NCBI GenBank assembly: GCA_937926975.1
Contig: CALBCJ010000011.1
Location: 62,001 to 126,000 of the forward strand
DNA from: an uncultured Propionibacteriaceae bacterium
Lineage (GTDB): Bacteria; Actinomycetota; Actinomycetes; Propionibacteriales; Propionibacteriaceae
Direction of reading: 5' to 3'
Length of the DNA stretch: 64,000 bases
The notes beneath the pieces are model-generated. The model ran no database searches. It was not told the origin of the DNA and was given only the letters and a program-made list of their open reading frames with translations. Position numbers and translations under genes: made by a program. Numbering within the stretch: position 1 is the stretch's first letter; each line of letters starts with the position of its first letter. This document shows positions 23,699 through 30,926 of this stretch, in pieces.

Positions 23699-24673
23699 AT
23701 GAAGCGCAGGATCTTCCTGGGCGGCGCCGCCGCCACTGCTCTGGGTGCGGCCGGGTGCACCACCCGTGGCACCGCCGGCACTGGGGCCTCGGCCTCCGGG
23801 GGCGGCGCGGCCGGCTTCCCGACCAAGGACATCAACCTCATCGTCCAGGCCGCCGCCGGCGGCGGCTCCGACCTCGCCTCCCGGGCCCTCGGCAAGGCCA
23901 TGGAGCCGATCCTCGGCAAGCAGGTGATCGTCGAGAACCGCCCCGGGGCCTCCGGCTCCACCGCCATGCTGTACGTCAAGGGCCGCCCCGCCGACGGGTA
24001 CACGATCGGCTTCGGCCCGGTCGAGATCGCCATGCTCGGCAGCCGGAACTTCGACATCAAGCCGTCGGACTTCGACCTGCTCGGCCAGATCATGCTCGGC
24101 CCAGGCATGCTCTCGGTGCCGGCCGACTCCCCGTACAGCTCGCTCAAGGACTTCATCGAGGCGGCCATGACCAAGCAGCTGACGATCTCGAACTCCGGCG
24201 CGGGCTCGATCTGGGAGATGCTCGGCGCCTCGCTGGCAGCCGAGACCGGTGCCCAGATCAAGCCGGTCCCGTTCGACGGCGGCGCCCCGGCGGTGACCGC
24301 GGCCCTGTCGAAGCAGGTCGACGCCGCGGCCTCCGGTGTCAACGAGGTGAAGCAGCACCTGGCCGACAAGAAGCTCAAGGTGCTGGCGATCTTCCACTCC
24401 GAGCGGCACCCGGAGCTGCCGGACGTCCCGACCGCCACCGAGCAGGGCTACACGATCGAGATCGGCGGCTGGGGCGGGATCTACGCGCCCAAGGGTCTGC
24501 CGGACGGGGTCAAGACCTCGCTTGAGGAGACCATCAAGAAGGCCGTCGAGACCCAGTCCTACCGCGACATCATCACCAAGTCCGGCAACCTGGTGGTGTA
24601 CAAGTCGGCGGCTGAGTTCACCACCTTCGCCCAGTCCGAGTTCGACCGCTTCGCCAAGCTGCTGAAGAAGTAG
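23699..24673 (+). CDS. tctC: TTT transporter substrate-binding lipoprotein (TctC/Bug family)
   Basis: The 324-residue protein starts with a Tat-like MKRRIFLGG and a lipobox ending at Cys20. The mature part shows INLIVQAAAGGGSDLASRALG, VIVENRPGASG and DGYTIGFGP, the ligand-binding motifs of TctC/Bug proteins. It captures a carboxylate outside the membrane for the TctA-TctB channel. The ribosome site GGAG lies in the loop of a 5-bp hairpin (ACGAA/TTCGT, 23683-23697), which would keep it exposed. Ligand unknown. Confidence 0.9.
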   Translation: MKRRIFLGGAAATALGAAGCTTRGTAGTGASASGGGAAGFPTKDINLIVQAAAGGGSDLASRALGKAMEPILGKQVIVENRPGASGSTAMLYVKGRPADGYTIGFGPVEIAMLGSRNFDIKPSDFDLLGQIMLGPGMLSVPADSPYSSLKDFIEAAMTKQLTISNSGAGSIWEMLGASLAAETGAQIKPVPFDGGAPAVTAALSKQVDAAASGVNEVKQHLADKKLKVLAIFHSERHPELPDVPTATEQGYTIEIGGWGGIYAPKGLPDGVKTSLEETIKKAVETQSYRDIITKSGNLVVYKSAAEFTTFAQSEFDRFAKLLKK

Positions 24674-24675
24674 CC

Positions 24676-25209
24676 ATGACCGACCACCACGTCGTCGAGG
24701 GGGGCGGCGGCCCCGTACCCTCAGCAGAGCCCGACTCGCCTGCCGAGCTGGACACGGCGGCCCGGCCGTCCCCAACCATGGAGAAGGCCGTGGCTGCGGT
24801 CTCGCTGCTGCTGGGGGTCGCGATGCTGGTGGGAGCCCGCTCGATCCAGGTCCGCAACGAGACCGGCGGCATCGACCCTCGCTTCTGGCCGTCAGCGATC
24901 GCGGTCGGCATTCTGCTGGCCGCCGGCTGGATCACGTTCAACGCGCTCACCGGGCGCCGCGGTGAGCGGGACCTGGAGACGGCCACCAGGCAGGGGTGGA
25001 TCCAGATGGGGATCACGGTGGCGATCACCGCCGTGGTCCTGGTGCTGTGGGAGATCGGGATCAGCTTCCTGCTGCTGGGGGCCCTCTACCTGGTCGCCCT
25101 GAGCTGGGTGTACGGGCTGCGCGGCTGGCGCTCGCTCCTGCTGTTCCCCGCCGTGATCACGGCGATCCTGTACCTGGTCTTCATGCTGCTGCTGGGGGTG
25201 CCGCTGTGA
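24676..25209 (+). CDS. tctB: TTT transporter small membrane subunit (TctB family)
   Basis: The 177-residue protein has four hydrophobic segments (about 35-52, 74-90, 113-140, 148-176) and the TctB feature RNETGGIDPRFWPSAIA after the first helix. It is the poorly conserved small subunit of the tripartite tricarboxylate transporter. It starts two bases after tctC and its stop overlaps the GTG of tctA. The N-terminal 30 residues are acidic and cytoplasmic. Confidence 0.85.
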   Translation: MTDHHVVEGGGGPVPSAEPDSPAELDTAARPSPTMEKAVAAVSLLLGVAMLVGARSIQVRNETGGIDPRFWPSAIAVGILLAAGWITFNALTGRRGERDLETATRQGWIQMGITVAITAVVLVLWEIGISFLLLGALYLVALSWVYGLRGWRSLLLFPAVITAILYLVFMLLLGVPL

Positions 25210-26693
25210 ACCCGGTGACTCAGGGCCTGGAGGCCCTGGCTGACCCGACCGTGCTGCTGTGCATGGTGATCGGGCTGGGGATCGGCCTGCTGGTCGGCCT
25301 GTTCCCCGGGCTGACGATCTCGATGGCGGTCGCCCTGGCCACCTCCTTCACGCTGACGCTGGAGCCGGCCCAGGGGCTGGCGATGCTGCTGTCGATCTAC
25401 GTCGCCGCCCAGTACGGCGACCGGATCCCCTCGATCCTGGTCAACACCCCCGGCACGCCGGCCGCGGTGGCCACCACCCTGGACGGCTACCCGATGGCCA
25501 AGAAGGGGCAGGCCGGGCTGGCGCTGTCGGTCTCGGCGATCGCGACCACGGTCGGGATCCTGCTGTCGATGGTGGTCTTCGTCTTCCTGGCCCAGCCGAT
25601 CGCCCGCCTGGCGCTGCGCTTCGGCCCGTACGAGATGTTCGCACTGGTCGTGTTCGGCCTGACCGTCATCATCTCGATCGCGGCCCGCTCCGTCGCCAAG
25701 GGGATCTTCGCCGGGCTGCTCGGGCTGGCGCTGGCCACGATTGGGCTGGACCCGATCACCGCCGACGCGCGGTTCACGTTCGGCAGCCAGGAGCTCACCG
25801 GCGGTCTCGACTTCATCGCCTTGATCATCGGCCTGTTCGGCATCACCGAGGTGCTCGACCAGATCCTCAGCTACCGGGCCCACAAGGTCCGCGCGATCAG
25901 CTCGCTGGGCCGGTGGTGGCCCACTCGGGGCGAGCTGAAGCAGATCGCCAGGCCGATGGGGCTGTCCGGGCTGCTCGGCGTGGTGATCGGCATCGTGCCG
26001 GCCGCCGGGGGCGACATCGCCGGGCTGATCGGCTGGAACCGTGCCAAGGCGATCTCGAAGCACCCCGAGGAGTTCGGGCAGGGCAGCATCGAGGGCCTGG
26101 TCGGCTCCGACACCGCCTCCAGCTCCACCCTCGGCGGCGCGCTCACGACCACCTTGTCGCTCGGCATCCCCGGTGACTCGGTGATGGCGATCATGCTCGG
26201 CTCGATGGTGATCTGGGGGATCCAGCCTGGCCCGACGCTGTTTGAGAAGCGTCCCGACATGATCATCACGATTGCCACCATCATGGTCGTGGCAACCCTG
26301 GTGGCGACCGTGGTCAGCCTGGTCCGCAACCAGGGCATGACAAAGCTGCTTGACCTGCGCCCGCAGTGGATCTGGGGCATCATCCTGGTCTTCTGCATCG
26401 TCGGCACCTATGCCACGACAAACAACGTGATGACCGCCGCCCAGATGCTGCTGTTCGGGGTGCTGGGGCTGGCGCTGCGCCGGGTCGGGATGCCGGCCGG
26501 GCCGGTGGTGCTGGGCTTTCTGCTCGGCCCGATGGCCGAGGCGAACCTGCGCCGGGCGATGCTGATCGGTGACCTCACCGGCTTCATCACCCACCCGATC
26601 GCGGCCGTGCTGCTGGTGCTCGGGACCGGCTCGCTGGTGCTGCCCGTGGTCCGCGAGCTGCGGGCCCGGCGAAAGGCGGCCGCGGCCGGGTGA
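25206..26693 (+). CDS. tctA: TTT transporter large membrane subunit TctA
   Basis: The 495-residue protein has about a dozen membrane helices and the TctA signatures: GLLVGLFPGLTISMAVAL, the IPSILVNTPGTPAAVATTLDG loop region, and the second-half repeat GIVPAAGGDIAGLIGW with GSDTASSSTLGG and LSLGIPGDSVMA. It is the permease of a sodium- or proton-driven carboxylate importer. The start is GTG overlapping the tctB stop; its own stop overlaps the next gene. Complete and normal in length. Confidence 0.93.
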   Translation: MNPVTQGLEALADPTVLLCMVIGLGIGLLVGLFPGLTISMAVALATSFTLTLEPAQGLAMLLSIYVAAQYGDRIPSILVNTPGTPAAVATTLDGYPMAKKGQAGLALSVSAIATTVGILLSMVVFVFLAQPIARLALRFGPYEMFALVVFGLTVIISIAARSVAKGIFAGLLGLALATIGLDPITADARFTFGSQELTGGLDFIALIIGLFGITEVLDQILSYRAHKVRAISSLGRWWPTRGELKQIARPMGLSGLLGVVIGIVPAAGGDIAGLIGWNRAKAISKHPEEFGQGSIEGLVGSDTASSSTLGGALTTTLSLGIPGDSVMAIMLGSMVIWGIQPGPTLFEKRPDMIITIATIMVVATLVATVVSLVRNQGMTKLLDLRPQWIWGIILVFCIVGTYATTNNVMTAAQMLLFGVLGLALRRVGMPAGPVVLGFLLGPMAEANLRRAMLIGDLTGFITHPIAAVLLVLGTGSLVLPVVRELRARRKAAAAG

Positions 26694-27754
26694 GCGTGGT
26701 CCGCTCGGTGGTGGCGGTGCACCCACAGGGCCGGGCCCAGTCGCACTGCTCGACCCTGCTGGTGCTGGGCGAGGTGACCCTGGTGGCCTGGTTCGCCGGG
26801 GCCCACGAAGGAGCGGCCGACTCCCGGGTGGTGCTCGCCCGGCTCGGTCCCGACGGGCCCCTGGCTGACCCGGTAGTGGTCTTCGACGAGGGGCCTGCCC
26901 AGTGGAACCCGGTGCTGGAGGTCGGGCCCGACCAGCAGGTCTGGCTGTTCTTCAAGCGGGGCCCGAGCATCGCCGGCTGGACCACCTGGGTGACCCGCTC
27001 CGCCGACCAGGGCCAGACCTGGTCGGTCCCGGAGCCGCTGGTGCCCGACGACACCTCCGGCGGTCGTGGCCCGGTGCGGCACCCGCCCGTCTCGTACGGC
27101 GGGGTCTGGGTGGCTCCCGGCTCGGTAGAGCGCTGGGCCGAGCCGCCCCGCTGGGACTGCTTCGTCGACCTGTACGACGGGCAGCGCTGGCGGCAGGTCC
27201 CGATTCCGCTCGACCACACCGGCCTGCGCGGCGCCGGCTGCATCCAGCCCGCGCTAGTGGTCCACGACGGGGCCCTGGTGGCCCTGGCCCGCTCCACCGC
27301 CGGGGCGGTCTTCCGTAGTGAGACCCGAGACCTGGAGCACTGGCCCCAGCTGCGTCCGACAGGTCTGCCCAGTAATAACTCCGGAATCAGCGCGGTGAGC
27401 CTTCCGGACGGGCGGACCGCCTGTGTCCACAACCCCTCCCGAGACGACTGGGGTGCCCGCTGCCCGCTGGTGGTGTCGGTCTCCAGCGACGGCGGCCGGA
27501 CCTGGCAGGAGAGCCTGGCCACGGTCGAGTCCGGTACCGCACTCGCTGGGGCTCCGGCCCCGGCCCGCCACGACGGGCGCCCTGCCACGGCCCGCGCCAC
27601 CGGGGTGGTTACCACCGGGGCGGGGGAGTACTCGTACCCCAGCGCCCGGGTGGTCGGCGACGGGCTGCGCCTCACGTACACCTGGCAGCGGCAGGGAATC
27701 GTGATGGCGACCGTGAGCGCCGCCGCCCTCGCAGCGCCTCGGCCGCTTCGCTAG
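26690..27754 (+). CDS. sialidase-fold (BNR/Asp-box) protein
   Basis: The 354-residue protein is a BNR-type beta-propeller with Asp boxes SADQGQTW (104-111) and SSDGGRTW (265-272) and PSNNSGISAVSLPDGR between them, as in the BNR_2 sialidase family. There is no signal peptide, so it would act in the cytoplasm. GTG start overlaps the tctA stop, placing it last in the aldolase/TTT operon. Whether it is a true exo-sialidase, another glycoside hydrolase or a lyase is unclear. The last residues and stop fall in a 16-base sequence also present in the feoC-murI repeats. Confidence 0.75.
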   Translation: MSVVRSVVAVHPQGRAQSHCSTLLVLGEVTLVAWFAGAHEGAADSRVVLARLGPDGPLADPVVVFDEGPAQWNPVLEVGPDQQVWLFFKRGPSIAGWTTWVTRSADQGQTWSVPEPLVPDDTSGGRGPVRHPPVSYGGVWVAPGSVERWAEPPRWDCFVDLYDGQRWRQVPIPLDHTGLRGAGCIQPALVVHDGALVALARSTAGAVFRSETRDLEHWPQLRPTGLPSNNSGISAVSLPDGRTACVHNPSRDDWGARCPLVVSVSSDGGRTWQESLATVESGTALAGAPAPARHDGRPATARATGVVTTGAGEYSYPSARVVGDGLRLTYTWQRQGIVMATVSAAALAAPRPLR

Positions 27755-27784
27755 TGCCCTCCTGACTGGGGAGTACGCGGTGAC

Positions 27785-27805
27785 GGCCGGCTCCCAGAGC
27801 CGGCC
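27785..27805 (+). terminator. terminator of the aldolase/TTT operon
   Basis: GGCCGGCTC and GAGCCGGCC form a perfect 9-bp stem with a 3-base loop, 30 bases after the last stop codon. No U tract. Confidence 0.7.
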
Positions 27806-27900
27806 TCAGCCACGTGCGGGTCGCGGACGCGGTGCCCCGGCACCGTCGAGCCGGCTCAGTCTCGGGTTCGGAATAAGGCTTCCGCCCGGGTACGGATGAG

Positions 27901-27916
27901 ATTAGGCTTTCCTAAT
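27901..27916 (+). promoter_or_regulatory. IdeR/DtxR-like iron box before feoA
   Basis: ATTAGGCTTTCCTAAT is a perfect 6-bp inverted repeat with 4-base spacer. It matches the outer parts of the DtxR/IdeR consensus (TTAGG ... CCTAA) and ends at the base before the GTG of feoA. Its TAGGCT could be the -10, so bound IdeR would block transcription when iron is plentiful. Confidence 0.7.
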
Positions 27917-28135
27917 GTGAACCTTCGACACGCACCTGAGCACCAGCCGCTGACGATCGCTGCTCTAGAGCCCGGCAGCGACGACGAACGCCGCCGGATG
28001 CGGCACCTAGGGCTGCGGGAAGGCGCCCAGATCGAGGTGCTGCGCCGGACCACCGGTGGTGGCCTGATCGTGGCCGTCGCCGGTAGCCGGGTTGCGCTGG
28101 GGCGCAACCTCCTGGCCCAGATGAGTGTGGCATGA
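27917..28135 (+). CDS. feoA: FeoA ferrous iron transport accessory protein
   Basis: The 72-residue protein is an SH3-like FeoA domain: QPLTIAALEPGSDDERRRMRHLGLREGAQIEVLRR. FeoA assists the FeoB channel at the membrane inner face. I chose GTG 27917, directly after the iron box, which implies a leaderless transcript; an ATG at 27896 would put the operator inside the coding region. Its stop overlaps the feoB start by ATGA. Iron control through the box is likely. Confidence 0.85.
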   Translation: MNLRHAPEHQPLTIAALEPGSDDERRRMRHLGLREGAQIEVLRRTTGGGLIVAVAGSRVALGRNLLAQMSVA

Positions 28136-30123
28136 GCATCCTCCAGCGCAAGGGCCCCCGGCTGCCCGAGAAGCCCTGCTGCGAGTCCGCGCCCAACCAG
28201 AGCGCCGGGGCAGGAGCGCCCACGATCGCGCTGGTCGGAGCCCCGAACGTCGGCAAGTCGACCATGTTCAATGCCCTCACCGGGGCCCGGGTGACCATGG
28301 GCAACTGGCCAGGCACCACCGTCGAGGTGGCCCGCGGCGTCTGGCGCTACGAGCACCAGCACAGCGAGGGCTGCCACCACCACCAGGGGACCGAGACGAT
28401 CCACGCCACGGTGATCGACCTGCCTGGCGCGTACGGGCTGAGCGACGCCACCAGCACCGACCAGGCCCTGACCCGGCAGATGCTGCTCGAGGTCCCGCCC
28501 GCTGAGGCCCCCGACCTCACCATCGCGGTGGTCGACGCCGCGCACCTGTCCCGCAGCCTCCGCCTGGTCGCCGAGCTGCGCGAGCGGCCGGGCCGGCTGG
28601 TCGTGGCGCTGACGATGCTCGATGTCGCCGCCAAGCACGGTCTCCAGGTTGACGCCGAGGCACTGGCCTCGGCCCTGGGCTGCCCCGTGGTCCGGGTCGA
28701 CCCCAGGCGCCGTACCGGCCTCGAGGACCTGGCCCACACCGTCAGCGGCAGCCTGGCTGTGGAGCCGGTCGCCGCCCGTACCGTCGCCGAGGTCGACCCC
28801 GACGACGAGCTGGCGGTCGCCGACGAGCGCTTCGGCTGGGTCGACGCCGCCGTCGCCGCGGGGGTCACCGACACCGGCTCGGCCCACCAGCGCTGGAGCG
28901 ACCGGGTCGACCGGTACGCGACCGGACCCTTCATCGGCCCGCTGCTCTTCCTGGCCGTGATGTGGCTGGTCTTTCAGCTCACCACCACCATCGCCCAGCC
29001 GCTCCAGGACGGGCTCGACGACCTCTTCTCCGGCCCGGTCTCCGAAGCGGTCGGCTGGGCCGTGGGTGCCGTGGGGCTAGGTGATACCTGGGTTGAGGGG
29101 CTGCTCGTCGACGGCCTGGTGGCCGGGGTCGGGATGCTGCTCACCTTCACCCCGCTGATGGCGATCATGTTCGTGCTGCTGGCGCTGCTGGAGGACTCCG
29201 GCTACCTGGCCCGCGCCGCCGTCGTGGCCGACCGGGTCATGGCCCTGCTGGGACTGCCCGGCAAGGCCTTCCTGCCGCTGATCGTGGGCTTCGGCTGCAA
29301 CGTGCCGGCGATCTCGGCGACCCGGATCCTGTCCTCGCCCAAGCAGCGCGTCCTGACCTCGCTGCTGGTGCCGTTCACCTCCTGCACCGCCCGGCTGACC
29401 GTGTACGTGATGCTGGCGACGGTCTTCTTCGACCGGTGGGCCGGGACCGTGGTCTTCGCCATGTACCTGACCTCGATCGTGCTCGTGGTGGCGGTCGGCT
29501 TTCTGCTGCGCCGCACCCTGTGGCGGACCATGGGCGCCGAGCCGCTGCTGATCGACCTTCCTCCGTACCAGGTGCCGACCCTGCGGCTCACCGCCAGCGT
29601 CGCCTGGACCCGGCTGCTCGGCTTCCTCAAGACCGCGTCCGGGATCATCGTCGCCACCGTGATCGTGGTCTGGCTGCTGCAGTCGATCCCGGCCGGGGCG
29701 GGGGAGTTCGGCGAGGTCGACCCAGCCGACAGCGTGTACGGGGTGGTGGCCCAGACGCTGGCGCCGCTGTTCGCGCCGGCCGGCTTCGCGACCTGGCAGA
29801 CGGTGTCGGCTCTGGTGGTCGGCTTCGTCGCCAAGGAGGCCGTGATCTCCTCCTGGGCCCAGACCTACGCCTCCTCAGAGGAGACCGCCCAGCTCGGTGA
29901 GCACCTGCGTCTCGCCTTCGAGCAGTCCTCCGGTGGGCACCCGGTTGCGGCGGTGGCCGCGTTCATGGTCTTCATGCTGGCCTACACCCCGTGCGTGGCG
30001 ACCCTGGCTACACAGAAGCGCGAGGTCGGGCTGCGCTGGACCCTGGTCGGGGTGGCGATCCAGCTGGTGGTCGCGTACGTGCTGGCCGTGGCCGTGTTCC
30101 AGATCGGGAGCCTGCTCGGATGA
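28132..30123 (+). CDS. feoB: ferrous iron transporter FeoB
   Basis: The 663-residue protein has an N-terminal G domain (GAPNVGKST at 37-44, DLPGAYGL as G3) and a C-terminal permease with the two Gate motifs: IVGFGCNVPAI and the FTSCTARLTVY segment. It imports Fe2+ through the inner membrane. The G4 site reads ALTMLD where the canonical NxxD has Asn; Thr at this place should weaken guanine recognition. Two Cys (CC at 16-17) precede the G domain. It overlaps feoA and feoC and is complete. Confidence 0.95.
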   Translation: MSILQRKGPRLPEKPCCESAPNQSAGAGAPTIALVGAPNVGKSTMFNALTGARVTMGNWPGTTVEVARGVWRYEHQHSEGCHHHQGTETIHATVIDLPGAYGLSDATSTDQALTRQMLLEVPPAEAPDLTIAVVDAAHLSRSLRLVAELRERPGRLVVALTMLDVAAKHGLQVDAEALASALGCPVVRVDPRRRTGLEDLAHTVSGSLAVEPVAARTVAEVDPDDELAVADERFGWVDAAVAAGVTDTGSAHQRWSDRVDRYATGPFIGPLLFLAVMWLVFQLTTTIAQPLQDGLDDLFSGPVSEAVGWAVGAVGLGDTWVEGLLVDGLVAGVGMLLTFTPLMAIMFVLLALLEDSGYLARAAVVADRVMALLGLPGKAFLPLIVGFGCNVPAISATRILSSPKQRVLTSLLVPFTSCTARLTVYVMLATVFFDRWAGTVVFAMYLTSIVLVVAVGFLLRRTLWRTMGAEPLLIDLPPYQVPTLRLTASVAWTRLLGFLKTASGIIVATVIVVWLLQSIPAGAGEFGEVDPADSVYGVVAQTLAPLFAPAGFATWQTVSALVVGFVAKEAVISSWAQTYASSEETAQLGEHLRLAFEQSSGGHPVAAVAAFMVFMLAYTPCVATLATQKREVGLRWTLVGVAIQLVVAYVLAVAVFQIGSLLG

Positions 30124-30389
30124 GCGGCTCGCTGCGCAGCGTGCTGGGCGCGATCGAGGACGGCGCCCGCTCCACGACCGAGATCGCGGCCCGGACCGGG
30201 CTGGCCCCCCGGACCGTCTCGGACGCCGTCGAGAACCTGGTCCAGATGGGGCGGCTGGAGCCGTCGACGGTCGCGGTCGGCTGCTCCAGCGGCGGCTGCG
30301 GCGGCTGCCCGGTCGCCAGCACCACCGGCGGCTGCGGGACCGGGCGGGGACTGGTCACCCTGCGGCTCGCGCACCGGGCCTGTGCTTGA
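30120..30389 (+). CDS. feoC: FeoC-like winged-helix protein with cysteine cluster
   Basis: The 89-residue protein has a winged-helix N-terminus (STTEIAARTGLAPRTVSDAVENLVQMGRLEPS). A glycine-rich wing with four cysteines, VGCSSGGCGGCPVASTTGGC, fits the Fe-S-binding cysteines of FeoC-like regulators. The ATG overlaps the feoB stop. The last three codons and the TGA lie inside the first repeat of the downstream cluster, so the natural C-terminus may have been altered by that repeat. Confidence 0.8.
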   Translation: MSGSLRSVLGAIEDGARSTTEIAARTGLAPRTVSDAVENLVQMGRLEPSTVAVGCSSGGCGGCPVASTTGGCGTGRGLVTLRLAHRACA

Positions 30390-30414
30390 CCGCCCGAGCT
30401 CCGCTCGGGCTCGG
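30381..30414. repeat. hairpin repeat A, copy 1 (truncated)
   Basis: Thirty-four bases equal to the first half of copies 2 and 3, starting inside feoC. It contains the stem GCCCGAGC (30392-30399) and GCTCGGGC (30403-30410) with a TCC loop. It also serves as a likely terminator of feoABC. Confidence 0.85.
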
Positions 30415-30415
30415 T

Positions 30416-30480
30416 TGTGCTTGACCGCCCGAGCTCCGCTCGGGCTCGGCCGCTTCGCTATAACCCCGATCTTCCTCCTC
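30416..30480. repeat. hairpin repeat A, copy 2 (65 bp)
   Basis: Full 65-base unit: TGTGCTTGACC, the 8-bp GCCCGAGC/GCTCGGGC hairpin (30427-30445), CTCGGCCGCTTCGCTA, then TAACCCC and a pyrimidine-rich end CTTCCTCCTC. It differs from copy 3 by two bases. Confidence 0.9.
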
Positions 30481-30495
30481 GCGGTGAAGAGGCAC

Positions 30496-30560
30496 TGTGC
30501 TTGACCGCCCGAGCTCTGCTCGGGCTCGGCCGCTTCGCTATAACCCCGGTCTTCCTCCTC
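30496..30560. repeat. hairpin repeat A, copy 3 (65 bp)
   Basis: Second full unit, 80 bases after copy 2. One of the two differences falls in the hairpin loop (TCT for TCC), leaving the stem at 30507-30525 intact, which hints that the stem matters. Confidence 0.9.
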
Positions 30561-30570
30561 AGAGCGAGAA

Positions 30571-30662
30571 GGTCCTTCAGCTTGTGGTCCAGCCAGTCGT
30601 TTCTCGCTCTTCGTCGTCCAGACCGGGGACTACGCGGCCGGTCGTGGTCGGGCTGAGCGGAC
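30571..30662. repeat. repeat B, copy 1 (about 92 bp)
   Basis: Starts GGTCCTTC, contains CAGCCAGTCGTT (30590-30601), TTCTCGCTCTTC and GACCGGGGACTACGCGGCCGGTC (a 6-bp stem with 11-base loop), and ends GCTGAGCGGAC. TTCTCGCTCT (30601-30610) is the exact reverse complement of AGAGCGAGAA at 30561-30570. Confidence 0.85.
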
Positions 30663-30667
30663 AGGTG

Positions 30668-30714
30668 CAGCCAGTCGTTCTTCACCGCTCCTTCGTCCAG
30701 CCGGGGGACTCGCC
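30668..30714. repeat. repeat B-related unit, type 2 copy 1
   Basis: Begins with the same 12-mer CAGCCAGTCGTT (30668-30679), then CTTCACCGCTCC and CCAGCCGGGGGAC. It alternates with repeat B in the array and is matched by the partial unit at 30870. Confidence 0.7.
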
Positions 30715-30731
30715 GGCCCTCACGACGAGGA

Positions 30732-30823
30732 GGTCCTTGGAGCCGTGGTCCAGCCAGTCGTTTCTCGCTCTTCGGCGTCCAGACCGGGGACTACGCGGCC
30801 GGTCGTGGCCGGGCTGAGCGGAC
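30732..30823. repeat. repeat B, copy 2 (about 92 bp)
   Basis: Same 92-base unit as 30571-30662, with eight differences by eye, six of them clustered just after the first seven bases. The shared 12-mer is at 30751-30762, 161 bases from the first copy, so the array looks like a tandem duplication of about 161 bases. Confidence 0.85.
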
Positions 30824-30869
30824 CGGCTTCGGCGCTGTGGCCAGGTTGAGCGCATAGGGGAGCAGGGCG

Positions 30870-30893
30870 CAGCCAGTCGTTCTTTACCGCTCC
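30870..30893. repeat. repeat B-related unit, type 2 copy 2 (partial)
   Basis: CAGCCAGTCGTT (30870-30881) followed by CTTTACCGCTCC, one base different from the unit at 30668. It lies 35 bases before the murI start. Confidence 0.75.
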
Positions 30894-30913
30894 TGGCCAG
30901 CCGCCAGGGTCAG

Positions 30914-30919
30914 TACACT
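30914..30919 (+). promoter_or_regulatory. -10 box of a leaderless murI transcript
   Basis: TACACT ends seven bases before the GTG of murI and no ribosome site is present, as expected for leaderless actinobacterial transcripts. A good -35 is not visible. Confidence 0.4.
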
Positions 30920-30926
30920 TCGGCGG

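Noticed and set aside
30417..30817. plus-strand frames over the feoC-murI gap
   Set aside because: They are translations of the repeats, repeat themselves in more than one frame, and have no ribosome site.
30381..30893. CRISPR array
   Set aside because: The repeats are long, unevenly spaced, partly truncated and contain no unique spacers of constant length; no cas genes nearby.
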